64,000 bases of DNA, taken from Cladobotryum mycophilum (Eukaryota > Ascomycota > Sordariomycetes > Hypocreales > Hypocreaceae). The notes under the pieces are model-generated. The model was not told the DNA's origin. It did not search any database and worked only from the letters and a program-made list of their open reading frames with translations. Location of the stretch: positions 1,364,001 through 1,428,000 of the forward strand of contig JAVFKD010000002.1 of assembly GCA_036429605.1 (NCBI GenBank), written 5' to 3'. Below, in pieces: positions 37,062 through 50,053 of this stretch (positions are counted from its first letter, which is position 1; the number at the start of each line of letters is the position of its first letter). The position numbers were made by a program, and so were the translations under genes.

Positions 37062-37677
37062 AGCCTCCCAGCTTTTGGTGACGATTTAATACCGACATAT
37101 ATCCCCTTGGCTTTGAGAGCGGGGAGCAAACTACAGAATATCAGGCCATGGAGCCTCGTCTTGGATATCCAGTCAGCTTTTTTCTTTTAATTGGGAGGAA
37201 ATACCCCGAGTCTATATCGTGTCAGGTCGTGCTGGGCATTGGAAGGAAGAATGAACTTGGCTGGAAATGACTGCATTTAATATCACTGACCCAGCGGATA
37301 CCTTTTTTCTTTTTCTTTTTTCCAACCCTTTTTGAAACATCTCCCCCGTTATAGCAAGCGAAGCTGTGTTTGGATCTCTCTTTTGTTCTGTCAGGAAACA
37401 CGAAAACAAAGGAAGTGATGGCGAAAAGCTAGACTATTGGGTTTTCTTTTCTCTCTCCTTGATTTATGGGGGGAGAGACTTTTTCTTGGTTTATCTATTT
37501 TTATTATTTTTATTTGATCGATGAGTATGAAGATGACAACATTTTATTAGAAGTACATAATGTCTTACAATTATCCCTTTGAGTTGTACTGTATTGAAGA
37601 TTTTTATAAAGTACATGATCTTTTTCTTTTTTGCTCCAAGATAAACGCTGTTTACTTCGTTATGCCATGTTGGTACC

Positions 37678-37727
<50 letters not shown>

Positions 37728-37765
37728 AAATTATGAATATATTTTTGACAGTGTCCCTCCCCTTA
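37062..37765. other. Convergent 3' intergenic region with TA/GA microsatellite
   Basis: Lies between the stops of the hydrolase and the CWF19-like gene. T-rich 3' UTR-like sequence plus the TA/GA tract; no gene. Confidence 0.5.
37678..37727 (+). repeat. Compound TA/GA microsatellite
   Basis: About 14 TA dinucleotides followed directly by about 11 AG dinucleotides. It lies roughly 40 nt beyond the stop codon of the CWF19-like gene, so probably in its 3' UTR. Confidence 0.95.
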
Positions 37766-39927
37766 TTATTCTTCTGCCAAAACTCGTGTCCAGTCGAATT
37801 TGCGCCAACCCCTTTTGAAGCCATCTAGACGGGGATCACCCCCTTTACTCCAACGACCTTGTTTCTTGATGATGTGCGGCTCTGCATCTACGATGCCGCC
37901 GATGACTTCCCGGGCGAAGAGGTCGCCCTTGGGCCATCGGTCCGCATTTTCGACAATGTGGCCTAGCCCACCGTCCAGGGTGAACCAGGCGTGGAAGTAG
38001 GGCGACTCCTTGGCTATGCAGCGCCTAAAGGCCATGCGGCCCATGCCGTCTCTGGCTTTGGCGCCCGTGTCGATGACCTTTCTGTGCTGGGACCATTCCT
38101 CGTCGCTGGACAGGAAGGCCTCCTTGAAGTAGGCCGGTGCGGTGGCGCCCTCCTCGTAGGGGATGGGGATGGCCATCATGGCGGCGTGCAAGTGCCTGTG
38201 CGGGGCGGCGGCGTTTTCGTAGAAGATGACCTCGCGCCCCTGGTCGTGGTACATGCGCGTGAGGCTCTTCATGAAGTTCCGAATCTCCTCCCACTCGTCG
38301 TCGTCGCACTCTAGGAGGTTGTTCCTGTGCGCGATGGGCACGATGGCGGCGCCGCCCTCGCTGACCTCGGGCTCCGTGGGCAGGGTGAGGAACACGCGCG
38401 TGGCGAGGGATATGACGGGCGCCAGGGGGGCAGTCCCTTGTCTTCCTTGTGGCAGAGGGGGCAGTTTTCGAGGATGCGGTTGAGTTTCTGGAAGTCGTTG
38501 ACGGCCATGTTTTTGAGGTTGATTTCGCTCTTGTGGACCCTCTTGGCGAGCTTTTCGGCGTTTTCGTCCATGTACTCCAGGTCGTCGTCAAATTTTGCGT
38601 CCTTGGCTATGCGCTCCGCGAGACGTAGGCCCTCCCCGCCGGCCTGACCCTTTGTGCGCCTCTCCTCCCGCAGCATGTCGTCAATGGTCATGTCGGTGTT
38701 TTCCTCGACCAGGCCACGCTCGCGACCGCGCTTGTTGTCGATGGCCTTGACCTCGCCGCGGGTGCCGGCGAGTTGGCGGCTTTCCATGACGCCGAGGACG
38801 ACGGCTTCGGGGGCAGTGATGATGGAGGAAGAAGAGGAAACGCCGGCTGCTGCGGCGCGATTGTATTCTTCCTCAAGCTGGGCTGCGTTGGGGGCGCGGC
38901 GGAGCTTGGCTTTCATCATTTGGGCGCGAAGTCGGTTTAGTGATGTTTGGTCCATTGGCACAGGGGCGGATTGGGTGGTCTGCTCTGGGACGACTTCTCC
39001 CCGTGTGGGCCCTGGGGACGGTGACCTGTTGCGGACTTGTGTCTTTATTCGTTCCCGGTAGAATTCACCCGTGGGCTTGTCCTTGGACTTGACATCCTCC
39101 CCGTACAGCCTTCGCCTCTCCATCTCTTCCATCTCTTCCCGCGCATCATCGAAGAATTCCAAGCCGCCAAATCGTTCCAGCGCAACTTGCTCGACCGATC
39201 GCCCGCTCTCCTCTGCCGTGGTGTAGACCGCCTTCAGCTTCATCATGCGCCATGACGAACCGGAATCGCCAAACGTGTAATTCACGGTCCTCTCGGCAGG
39301 TGGTTGTTGTTCTGCGCTTGAAGAGGAACCCCCTGTATTTAGATTTTCGAGGTGGCCGCTGTTGAGCTCGCGCTTGTGAATTACTCGTTTTGGCGGCTCT
39401 GGGGTTGGGGATTTTGCTCTGTTCTGGCCGGGTCGGTGAACGTGCTCGACTTCGAAGGCGGATGGGGTGGTCATCCATGTATCTCGCTCCAATGGCTTGG
39501 ATCTATCCACCGAGTCTTGATTTGGTGGCTTCTCTTCGTCGGGCTGGGGGAGATCTTCCTTGGCATCGGTAGCCTTGTGGTGTTTGTCTGCGCCCTCTCT
39601 GTCCCGGTGACGATGTCTATGTCGGTGCTCGTCATCATCGCGGCGGCTCCTCTTGTGTCGATGTCCATCATCATCTTCGTCGCGGCGTCTGCGATGGCGG
39701 TGTCCATCTCCATCCTTATCCCTGTCCTTGTCTCTTTCGCGGTCCTTATCCCCATCTCTGTCCCTGTCTCTATCCCGGTGTCTATGTCTGTCCTCGCGAT
39801 CTCGGTCCTCGTCGTGACGATGATGGTGTCTGTGCTTGCGATGGCGGCCGTCGCGATCACGTTCTGATTTTTCGCGTTGGGCTTTTTCAGTGGCCAGCGA
39901 CTTTTCGAAATCTTCCAAAGTATCCAT
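37766..39927 (-). CDS. CWF19-like splicing factor, frame slip before the C-terminal domain
   Basis: A single-exon minus-strand gene from the ATG at 39927. The N-terminal ~120 residues are a mixed-charge Arg/Asp/His repeat domain (DRDRDRDGDKDRERD and similar), as in many splicing proteins. The middle contains FGDSGSSWRMMKLKAVY and SLNRLRAQMMKAKLRRAPN, typical of CWF19L2-type proteins. The C-terminus contains NCPLCHKEDKG (Cys pair), then AIVPIAHRNNLLECDDDEWEE and the HIT-like APHRHLHAAMMAIP, followed by AWFTLDGGLGHIVE: the CwfJ C-terminal domains 1 and 2. The frame is lost at the G6 run 38425-38430, between GLPP and the following coding block; one more base gives 720 aa. The family acts late in splicing or intron turnover with the debranching enzyme. 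Function is inferred from family. Confidence 0.9.
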
Positions 39928-42900
39928 GATGATGATGGACTATGAGTGTGTCGATGCTCAATCGCTGTCTTGGAAGATTTGATTTTGCAGGAAATTGTTC
40001 GGTAGGCCTTACGTCAGGGTCAGGCCGGGTTTAGCTGCCAGCTCTAGTGGGTACTTCTAGTTGCTTTAGTGGGGGTCTTTTAAGCGTCGATCGCTGAAGG
40101 CTAATCTTAGTAATCTGAACTTCCAACATGCACCCCAAGTTAATGCCCTTTCATCTATAAACAAACCCTACAACGAAAACTTCACTAAACATCAGTTTTT
40201 AGGATATAAAATTCATACTTGAATACCTTCTTTAATCCATACTTTGGTGGAAGCAAACTTCTACACAGCCATTCTGCAGCCCTCTCCAGGCGTCAAGGCA
40301 ACTGCATTATGCGCTGTCCACTGCCCTTGACCGTCATGGCCTTCACTCGATGCTGTACGTTTGAGTAACTCTCACGCCCACAAATAAAATGCTAATTCGT
40401 ATATTTAGAAGTGAATTGAAGATGTTTCCGTTTCACTCTATGTCATTCTGCATCCCATTCACCTCGTCCTACCATACATCACTTCGTATCAGCATGCATT
40501 GAATGGAGAGGACGACTGAAGATGAATTGACCACCAACACACTGGATAATAAGGCAGCAGGCTATCTCCCAAATACAGGCTGATTACTTATTGTCGTTGC
40601 CTTGGCTTTTTCTATTTAATTCTTGACAGTCTCCCATTCTCTCTGACTCAGCAACTGCTTAACCAACATGACTTTGACACAATATCCGGTTCACCATAGC
40701 TGATATGGAGGCTCAAGAGATTCATCTCTATCGAAACTATCAACCTATAGATATAGCAGGCTTTGCGGAAATCATATGCCCGACAAAGGTTTAAACAACC
40801 TATCGACTCAATTTCCACAAACTCTCAGCACTACAATTCGCAAGTCATCGTTATGACCTAATAATATCCCACTACATGGTATAGCGACCGGCACATTCCA
40901 GGCCGTATATGACGCCTAACAAAACCATTGCTTCATCTATACCGATGATAAGCCAGTTTCAGAGAGCATATGGGTGCCTCACACAACAAACAAACCTTGG
41001 AGATTGAGGCAACCTCATCAGAGCTACGAGAGAGGAATATTTGTGATGAGAAAAAAGATGCTAGTCCTACAGGACGCAAGGCAAGAGAATTCAACGTTTG
41101 ATTGGAAACTGATGAATTTGCAATATCACATTGAATCGAAAGGAATGCGGTACTAGCATATGACAGCAAAATACTTCAAAATAAACGCCAACTGGAAATG
41201 AGCAGCATGAAGAGGTCAGGCCAGATCTCACGCGCGCGCTGGAGCTTTGTGTTCAATACGTGTGCGAAAAGTCGGAGTGGCTCGTACTTGGTCAGGATGT
41301 GCGGGGCCAATATTATGCCCCCAAGGCATAGACAAGTATACCAAGACACTGGGTACAGAAGCGTCAAAGTATATCTACAGGCATGCGAGTTGTACCTCAG
41401 TTTCCCGAGATAGTCAACGGTAATTGCAGGAGGCTGTGAGTCAACGGGCCACGACCCCTCACTGTATGTTGACCAACGTTGTTATCTACTCCCTTCACAT
41501 GCTTTGGCGGGTGGAATACTATGGTCTGGCCGACTTTCTTCGTCCCCCTCGGATGCACGGATGTGTCTTACATAGTAAATGGGAGTGTATGGAGTACTTA
41601 ACGAGATGCTCAAACTTGCATCAATGATCGGCAGGCGCATCAGGAGAAAATGACAAAAGGGCGAGATGCCCTCGTGGCAGATACAAAATAGCAATCGACC
41701 TTTTTCTATCTCAACGCATCATCTATGGCCGATCCTCTATGCTTCACAAAGGAATCGGAATCTGATGTTGACAAAGATGGAGGATCTATTGAGTTATTCT
41801 CATCCTCGCGGTAGTGATTCTGCCGCTCGACTATTTGGGACAAACAAAGAGGCCTATCGCGCCCTACTCTGAAAATACATTTGCGTGATTAATGCCCTTT
41901 GGCTTCAAATACACTGGTTTGCCGGTGGCGAGACTACAGAGAACAGCATGTGTCCCATTTCAGGAGATTCAAGACGACTGATGAGCTGGCGCACCCGTCT
42001 AGATGCTTCGAAAAAGAGATGAAACTTTGGGAGAACGAACAGCATCAATTTCCTTTAACAAAAGTTTTAATAACACAGATGCCCTTTCGCAGTCAGCATT
42101 TATTACAAAACTTACGGTGCAAGATGAAGAGTTCATTATGAAGCCTTTGTGCGACTAGTCGCAAAGGTGAATATAGCTTGCATAACCACCAAAGTCTTCT
42201 ATCCCAACATCAATGTCTGGGAATGAGGATGGTATCGACCAAGTTCAGGATAGCGATATGTTTACGACGCACCTGAAGCTGCTGAAGCTTTAGGTTGGAA
42301 GCTCTGGGACTGGGACTCGAACTGCCCCCTTTTTCTACATCGCTTGTCAGCGGCGGCACAAAGAGTCGTACATCCACTTTTACTTCAACGATAACTCCAA
42401 GCTGCGGATGATTGACGATGAGGAAAGCAAATGCAAATCGAACGAATAAACGCGGGAGATTGATGAGACGGATACGTCGGCCCGGAGAACAAGATGAACA
42501 GGAATGTCTGCAAGCAAGAACCTGTAGAGAGCATATTTGGTTACTAGGAGGTTCATGATACCCATAGGCACACATAGCAGGAGGTATTGGAGCCGAAACT
42601 CTTGCTCTCTGTGAGAACTGAGTATGATCGATGTCTTGGGGTTATGTTAAGCCCGAACCCTGAAAGAGTTGGCGCACTCGATGTTCTCAATTGAAGGATG
42701 ACAAGGCTCTGGGCCAGGGAAATTACGTCCATAAAAGGATTTCGAGACGTCGTCCCCCGCCCATCACCTTACCCAGCACGCAACTGAGCATAATAGTGAT
42801 GAAGCTGGAACAAAATAATTATGTCAGACAGACCTTGAGACGTTTTGACCTTTTCCATATCCTTGGAGCGAATGCACCAATGGCCTCCGGAGTCACATTG

Positions 42901-45900
42901 CAGAAAGAAACGGGAAAACGTGCCGAGAAAAGCTTCAAACATCTTACCAGCAGAAAGTTGAGTCACTTAGCCATCTGTGGCTCTCAGAACGCAATCATGT
43001 TGCCTTTATTTACGAATAAGAGCCAGCAACCGGGTGGATTTGTTATCTAAAGAACTGGGCTACTTTCAGTAAAAACGAGGCAATTAAGATGGTACCTATG
43101 CGCATCGTCCATTTTGGCTGGACTGAGAGCTCATCCTAGGATACCTCCCGGATTAAGTGAGGCAGCAGCGAGGCCGTTGGCAGACTCCTCAGAGTAGCAA
43201 AGCTCGACTCAAAGACCTTTGAGAGGTATTTCCGGGGAAGCATCGTTGGCTGCATAAGGAAGATGCTTGGGACCAAGCCCATGTCCGGATAGGGGTTGTA
43301 TGAGAATATTGGGCCCAGACTGCGGTTGGCGGAAACTCTTCCATCCACATGTCACTAGATGAAGCGATCACGCAGTAGGTCGAGTTCTGTTAGATTTACC
43401 TAGGGGGCTTCTAGGCGAATTCACCTCTAACTCTACAGTTTAGCTAATGAAACTTACTTTTGGATTGCCCTCCTATTTTGGGCTGAAACCTTGAAGCTGT
43501 ATTCGGTGCCCCGACACAAACTCTTTTATTTGCTTTGCACCTTTCCTCAAGTAAAGTTGTGCGTTGGAGAGCGGTGTAGAGTGAATGTGAAACCCAATGC
43601 AATAAAAGTCTTAATCACATGCTATAATACAGGTATTATCCATGTGTACATACCCAGGTGCTATCATTCGGACATATAACAGCCACCTTACGCAATCCTA
43701 AGAGAGAGAAAGAAGAATCTATCCATAAATTTGAGTCAAAGTTTGTAGAACACCTTTAAGCTTAAAGCATTTATAAGTTGGTGAGACTTGAAGCTTTCTT
43801 GATGAATCAGTAGGCTATGAAATGACGCCCTTCAACTTGCTTTGAGCCACATGGACCTTTTTATCGAAAGCCTTTTCCTTTGACTATATAAAGATGCTCG
43901 ATCGCCCGTGATGATGTTCTTCCCTCCTTGACCTTCTTCTTCCCCCTCAGCGTTGCGCGTTCTTTGAGCCATTCATTGAGCACAGCAGTCATCGAATGTC
44001 ACCCAAGGCACCCGGTCTTCTACATCAACACGTAGGCCACAAAGTAAGAATGGGAGCGTGTCTCTGCCTTTGATTCACTCATCCCACTCACTTTTGCCGA
44101 TGCTACAGAATTCCTCCCGGGCCAACAAAACCAACTCATTCAAGTTTGTGGAAACCAAAAAAAACCTCAAAAAGAACATCAAGACAAAGCAAAACGCCAA
44201 GCAAAAAGAAAAGAAAAGAAAACGACAACGCAAATCGCCCAACACAAAACCAAAAAAGGAAATGGCAGCAGTAACGGTCACGGTCATGCCATACCTCCTT
44301 GGCAGCATGATAAGAAGAAGAATGACAACAACAACGCTCATGCACATTGTGTTGATCGTGTTCGTTACTCTACAGACAGGCATCGGATGCTGTCTCGCAA
44401 ACGCCTTACCGAAGAAGAAACAAAACTCGCCGAAAGAGACGACTACGATACTCGCCCCTATATACCATTACGCTCTCTCATGGGGATGGAGTGTATGGCG
44501 GCGGTTGATCTCTAGCCACCTCCCCCTCCTCCGGGGCGATGGTGCTCTACACCTTGACGCAGGTTATCGGGAGCGTCCTAGGAAGAGCGCAGGATACTAC
44601 CACAGGCGTCAAGAAGCAGTACAAAAGAAGAAACTTTCCAAAGCTAAGATCCACTCACTCAGGTCCAGAAAGCACGTAGCCTGGTCGGGGACAGCTCTCA
44701 TCTTGCTGTGTGGTATACGCGTTAGATGTACGGGGCCAGGGTGCCTTTAGTTTGATGGGCGATGACTGCATAAATTTGATGAATGGCTTTTTTGGAGTTT
44801 GTTTGTTTTGTTAATGTTGTCTATCGTCGGGGCATCAGCAGTCTACCCAAGGGGGCTATGGATTGGAAAGGGGGAGAGGGGGGTTTTTAACTTGAGCTTC
44901 ACCTTTTACTCTACCGTGTTGTACTGACTCGGTTAGCAGGAAGCTTTGTCAGTCTAGATGGCTCTTTAAGATAGCAATATATCACCATCTTCTAATCGAC
45001 GCAGAAAGAGTTCCTCGACATCCGAGTTGCTCATAATATGAGGGTAGCTTCACCAGTCCAGCCTCTCTTACCCCACCAGCCAAGCATATACAGCCCCTTT
45101 GCAGAGCTACCTACCCTAGGTACAAATGAAACTTATCCGTGTAAGCACTGAAGTTGAAATTCTTTGTGCGATCCATTTCGTTGTATATGTCTTTGTATAA
45201 TGAGGCCAAGCGTGGCCTCGGCCATTTGCAATCAGCAACTCGGCTTGAGTGAGATACTAAAGTGCACTTTCTAGGTTGATTAGAGCAAAAGAACCTATCC
45301 CTCTTCGAGCACTCCTGAAGATTTGAATGGAGTATTTTGGGTCATTTCGGCTACCTCATCCTCGTATTGACGTCAGTTATCTTTCTTAACAAAATACCAG
45401 CCATACCTTCAAACAAATCATCATCTAGGCATTGCTGGCTATCTTCGTAGTATAATCTGTGAGCTGATACTGGTCAAGTAAATCGGTGCCAAATCTCATC
45501 AGATTTAAGGATATTAACATATATGGGCCACCAACTGTTCCAGAAGGTCTAGGCCCCTTACCTAGTTGAAAGGAGATATCTCTGGAAATGGGGAGGGGGG
45601 CTTGGGACAAATGAATGGAACGAGGATTCTGATGAGCGCAGATTAGACGCGCGTTTGTGTTGTTGAATAGACTAGCTGCAAATCTCGTATCAAGAGAAGA
45701 TGGCCTAGAAAAGGGGGACAAGTAATAATGACGACACGACCACTTCTAGAAGGGAGCAATCGTCACGGATAAGTGACACGGATAGTAGTCGTAAGAATGT
45801 TCATTAGTCAAGACCATAGCTCAATCAATACATTTTAGCCCTCTCGCCACTCCGTATGCCACCATAGCGAACTAAGAAAATAAGGTAAACAAAAGCGCTT

Positions 45901-45976
45901 CTAAATCGTACACCCATGACATGAGAACCCAAGAATTCGCCAAGAGAAGAAAAAATAACAAGTACATATAATAAAC
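39928..45976. other. Gene-poor stretch, about 6 kb
   Basis: No gene that I can support on either strand. Base composition looks more AT-rich and less codon-structured than the flanks, and open frames are short. I see no terminal repeats, transposase motif or tandem array. Two patches have slight coding character: 43140-43345 on the minus strand and 44043-44640 on the plus strand; the second is listed separately. Confidence 0.5.
44043..44515 (+). other. Possible small or decayed coding segment, Lys/Asn/His-rich
   Basis: The second forward frame (codons starting at position 44099) is open from just after a stop near 44040 to a TAG at 44513. It has no early ATG. It reads through a Lys/Gln-rich stretch, an Asn/His-rich stretch, then a well-codon-biased part including RKRLTEEETKLAERDDYD and RSLMGMECMAAVDL. 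A different frame continues as MVLYTLTQVIGSVLGRAQD from about 44540. A candidate upstream exon (ATG at 43996, donor GTAAGA) does not join it cleanly. It may be a short gene whose exons I cannot resolve, or a relic. I do not recognise the family. Confidence 0.25.
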
Positions 45977-48393
45977 TCAGCTAAATGGAGATCCATATCT
46001 AAACCAGTCGTCACTTGGATCCGGCATCCTAATCGTCTCGCCCGCTAATCCGTTATTTTGTGATTGCCAGGTGTTGGCCTGCTCGTTTGAGCTCCTCTCT
46101 AGGAGTTTCGGGTAATTGAAAAAGTCGAATACATCGATATTATCAAGTTCACTTAATGATGTAGCTTGTATTGATGTCGTCTCCACACCTGACTGTCTTG
46201 TCGACGACGTCAAGGTGGCCAAATCATGAGCGTTCCTAAAGCCCTATTAGTTGGAGTTACCATGAAGATCAAAATTCGTCACTGACCTGCGCATGGAGGT
46301 AAAATTCAAATCGCCTTGACGCCCTCTTTGAACTGTTCGGGCAAGAATCTTGGAATAATTACTGGCAACCTCCCAGTACTGTCCAATATGAGCCAATATC
46401 TCGATAAAGAAGTCAATCTTTGGGTCAACGGGGACCCCAATGGCTGCCGCATGAACCAGGAGAAGTCTAGCAGCTACCCAGAGTGAGAAGACAAAAGGTG
46501 GCCCAAGGTTGTCGAGTCCGCTAGCTTCAAAGACGTCCCGGGCAATATCGCCAAGACTCTGTACAGCCGATAAACATCTTTGCATGGCGTAGTATGACGG
46601 AAGGAAAAGGTTGGATCGAACTGTCGGATAGGCAGCTGAAGAATGGAGTCGTACGACGGCTGTGACATATGCGCCATGAAGCATGAACCAATTTGCCACA
46701 CGGCTTCCTGGATCTGAATGACATAGAGCTGAAATTTTGCTATAGTCGCTTGGCAGGCTACTTAGCCAGCCGTCGAGAGCCGAATTGAGAGATCTATACG
46801 TATTACGCCAGTTATTGACGTCGGCATTTGAAGAGATATCTAGCGGAGCCTTTAAAAACTCGTGTACCTTGCTAAGAATCCTCAAAATTTCGCAGTGATA
46901 TGAGAAACTACCGAGGTTCTCTGGTTTGTTCGTCACGAAGTCAGTAGTTCCGTATTGCGGAGACGTAGAAACCCATGAGCGTGTTTCAACCGGGACGTCT
47001 CTAGAAAATAGATCGTATGAGCATGGAAGCACTCTTTGCATCTTGCTGTCTTCCAGCATAAAGTCAAAGTTGGTTGTCGCAACCGTTGCGTATCGATCAA
47101 GCAGGTACACCATCCAGCAAAGCCGGCGTCTCCCTTCATCCTCAATCCAGGATTCGGGTCGACCGGCAGCAACTCTGCGGATGGACCCGGTATGTGGCAC
47201 ATTTTCCGAGTCAACGGATAAGTATACACTGCTTTCATCGCAGAGTCCAAGTTGCCGGACATTCTGCGTGAGTAGTGAAAGAAGATTCCATCCCTTCGGC
47301 CCATTGGAGGTTCCCAGCTCATCAAGTGCGAGAATAACGAGGGCTCTGAGTGCCGCAACATTGGCATTTTCCAGCGCGTACATCTGCACCGCTCGCTTGG
47401 AGACAGCATGGTGATGCGATCTCATGTCAGAGGATAGGCGGGGGTCATTCAAGAATCGCAGCGTAGTCGCTATGACGGCATGTAAGAGCACACGGTCTGG
47501 TTCATTGATGGATGTTGAACCAAAAAAGGTCCCGAATGTCGTCTTTCGATCCAAAATTGGGCACCAGGGATTGCAGTGTTTGAAATAGAGGTCAACAATG
47601 GCATAGACAATATCGTGGGGAGGGAAATCGTTGATAGCGGAAAGGGGTGTTGGGCCTTTGCGAGGTTCGGAAAAGCTAGAAGACGGGTATGAATTACTGA
47701 AGGCGCCATTTGATGGAGGATTTTGCAAGTTTTGCGTCGGTGTTCGACCATCGTGAACAGTACTTCCGTTGGTATCCCATGTGGTGTTTCCAACAGCTTG
47801 TCTCGGTTGAGAACTCGGAGTGCTCGACGGCGGCGGCGGTGCTATAGAGTTCACTCTCATGTTATCCTGATGATAGACATCAACTGGAGAAGGTGCATGG
47901 TTGCTGATAGCTGGCGAAGGTCCCTGCGCAGGAGGTCCGTGGTCATTGGCGATGTGCTCTTCAACACGCCTGCCCAGGCTCTGGAGAAGAGCATCAATTC
48001 TGTTGACCTTGGCCTCGAGCTCTGCGCTGAAGATCAAACGACTTCCGGGCCTTTGTCGCTCGAGATAGACACATTTCCGGTTGTGCCGGGCACACCAAGA
48101 GCACGCAGGTTCAGCGCGGTCACACTTGACTTTGCGCGTCTTACAGAGCTCACATCTGAAATGGAGGGGTCAGCTATCGATCATCAACCGGGAACCATGC
48201 ACCAGTTTCGTGATTGCAACATTCAGTAAGCATGAGCGGTGACAACATACGATGTCTTTAGATATTTTGTCCTCTTGCGCTTCCTCCCCTCACCCCCGGA
48301 CCCGTTTTGCTGGGCCGAAGCCGTAGCCATGGCCTCCTCATCGCTGGAGCCCTCATCGTGGCTCGAGACCGAGTTTGCTTCTTCCTCGGGCAT
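45977..48393 (-). CDS. Zn2Cys6 transcription factor with fungal-specific regulatory domain
   Basis: Three exons on the minus strand: 48251..48393, 46287..48155 and 45977..46235, with introns of 95 nt (GTATGT..TTTCAG) and 51 nt (GTCAGT..CTTTAG, branch ACTAAT); product 756 aa. The start MPEEEANSVSSHDEG is followed by a basic stretch (RKRKRTKYLKT). A perfect binuclear zinc cluster has Cys at 49, 52, 59, 66, 69 and 76 (C-x2-C-x6-C-x6-C-x2-C-x6-C). A coiled-coil-like linker (SAELEAKVNRIDALLQSL) precedes a fungal_trans-type middle domain (DLYFKHCNPWCPILDRK ... RRRLCWMVYLLDRYA). Such proteins bind CGG half-sites and regulate catabolic or secondary pathways. It lies 1.66 kb from glycerol kinase on the same strand, so regulation of the glycerol genes is a reasonable but untested guess. 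Confidence 0.93.
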
Positions 48394-50053
48394 TTGATAG
48401 CGAAAGGTGTGGATTCAGGTAGATAGCTTTCTTTGGAAGCTTTAGCGAGCTTGCCCTATGACTTGTGGGGATTAATACAACATGCAAGTGAGCAGGTCTT
48501 CTCTTTCCTCCGCAGCTGAGATGACTCCTCTTCTTCCTCTTCTTTTTTCCCCTTATCTTGTCACTGATCGACTGATTGATTGATTAGGCATGTTCGGCCG
48601 CTGCTGGCTGTGCTTGTTTGTGCTGAATCTCTTGGCTGTTGGTGGTTGGGGTGGAGTTTTTTTGCAGAATCGTTGCACTCCCTGGACGCTCCTTTCCCTT
48701 TTACAAGCTGTTGGTAAGATGGTTCTATGCCTAATGGGGGAATTTCCCTAGATTCACCAGCGCTTTCTATTGGTGGGACGTAACATGCTGATCATTGGAT
48801 GGATAAGATCAAGTAATAATTCCATGGATCCCGACTCTCTGGTTTCAGCATGCCCTGGTTGCTTGGCTCTATGTACTCTACGTCTACTCCGTACTTTGTT
48901 TCTTGATTACTGTCTCCAATTTTGCTCCAACAAAATATTTACCGAGTATCCATTGATCTTCAACTCGCGCAGAAAAATAGCCCCAAAGTTCGCCGAGTCG
49001 CCGCTGTATCGCCACAGCCAAGATCAAGTCATGTCATGGCTAAATAGTATGGGAGGTTATGGATCATCATGATGGCACAAAAGATGGGGGCACCGGTAAA
49101 AACCTGATTCCCCCACATCCCAGGGCTCCTACAGTTGATGTCCTCCCCTGTATTCCCCTCAGAACAGGCCTCATCCAGGTCTACAGAGCTCTATAGTGCC
49201 GCTGAAGGTGCCCCTAGTTCGGTGCCACTACACTATAAACCTTTTCCCCGCGGGGGCAGGCAGCAGCGTAGCACCCAATTTATTCTCCAACTCGGGACTG
49301 GCTTATATGTTAATTCATGGATGCCGCCAACAAGAGGCCGGCCCTGGTGTTGTTTGCTAACCAAACTTGTCGACTTGCCTCTGGTGTTGGATGCCAGCCA
49401 TGCATTTTTTTCGTCAGACCAGTCAACCAGTGTAAAAATCCTTCTTCGCGAGCTCCGTAGTGGCCGCATCGTTAAGCTGTTGGCTCTAACGTGGCTGGGA
49501 AAGGATCAGCTCCCATCCTTGCAGGTTAGTCGACTGGTGTGGGTCTGTTCTCTTCTTCTGGGTGTCTTCTAGAACAGGACAAACATCCGGAGTCACGAAT
49601 CATGACTGGGCATGGGGAACTCGACCAACTCGGCGGTGGAGGCCCGAGAAACCACGAGCTGAAGGGCCCGTTTTACGGGACCAGTTGACCGACGAGGGTC
49701 CCCTTTGTGGAGATCCGTATTCTCCGCACGAGGGTCCGCATGTCGGTTCCCAATATTAATATTACTTACTGTACTATTCAAGGATCTGGAAACGTACGCG
49801 GCGGTCACATGAGCCATACTATACTATACTCGTTTCATCAAGATCCCAAAAGCCATCTGTTTATAGAAACTTATCCATTCATCAATTGAGCCTTTCCAAT
49901 ATGAGTTATGATACAGTTCAGCCTCGGATATCCAATTCATATGTCATAATATCCACCCACCGTTGAGAACCTCAAGTAACCGAACGAAATCAAATGGTAT
50001 ACGCCTCCCCCAGGACAGAAAAAAACAGATCCCCCTTCCCTTCTTAGCTCCGC
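48394..50053. other. Intergenic region between the Zn2Cys6 regulator and glycerol kinase
   Basis: No gene seen in 1.66 kb. It contains the regulator's promoter next to 48394 and the 3' flank of glycerol kinase. Confidence 0.5.

Noticed and set aside
39352..39867. Hydrophobic plus-strand open frame resembling membrane helices
   Set aside because: It is the antisense of the Arg/Asp/His repeat domain of the CWF19-like gene; complementing GAC/CGC/CAC codons yields Val/Ala/Ser-rich sequence.
42290..42345. B-box-like sequence (GTTCGAGTCC on the minus strand) suggesting a second tRNA
   Set aside because: The flanking bases do not form a T-stem and no anticodon or acceptor stem can be folded.
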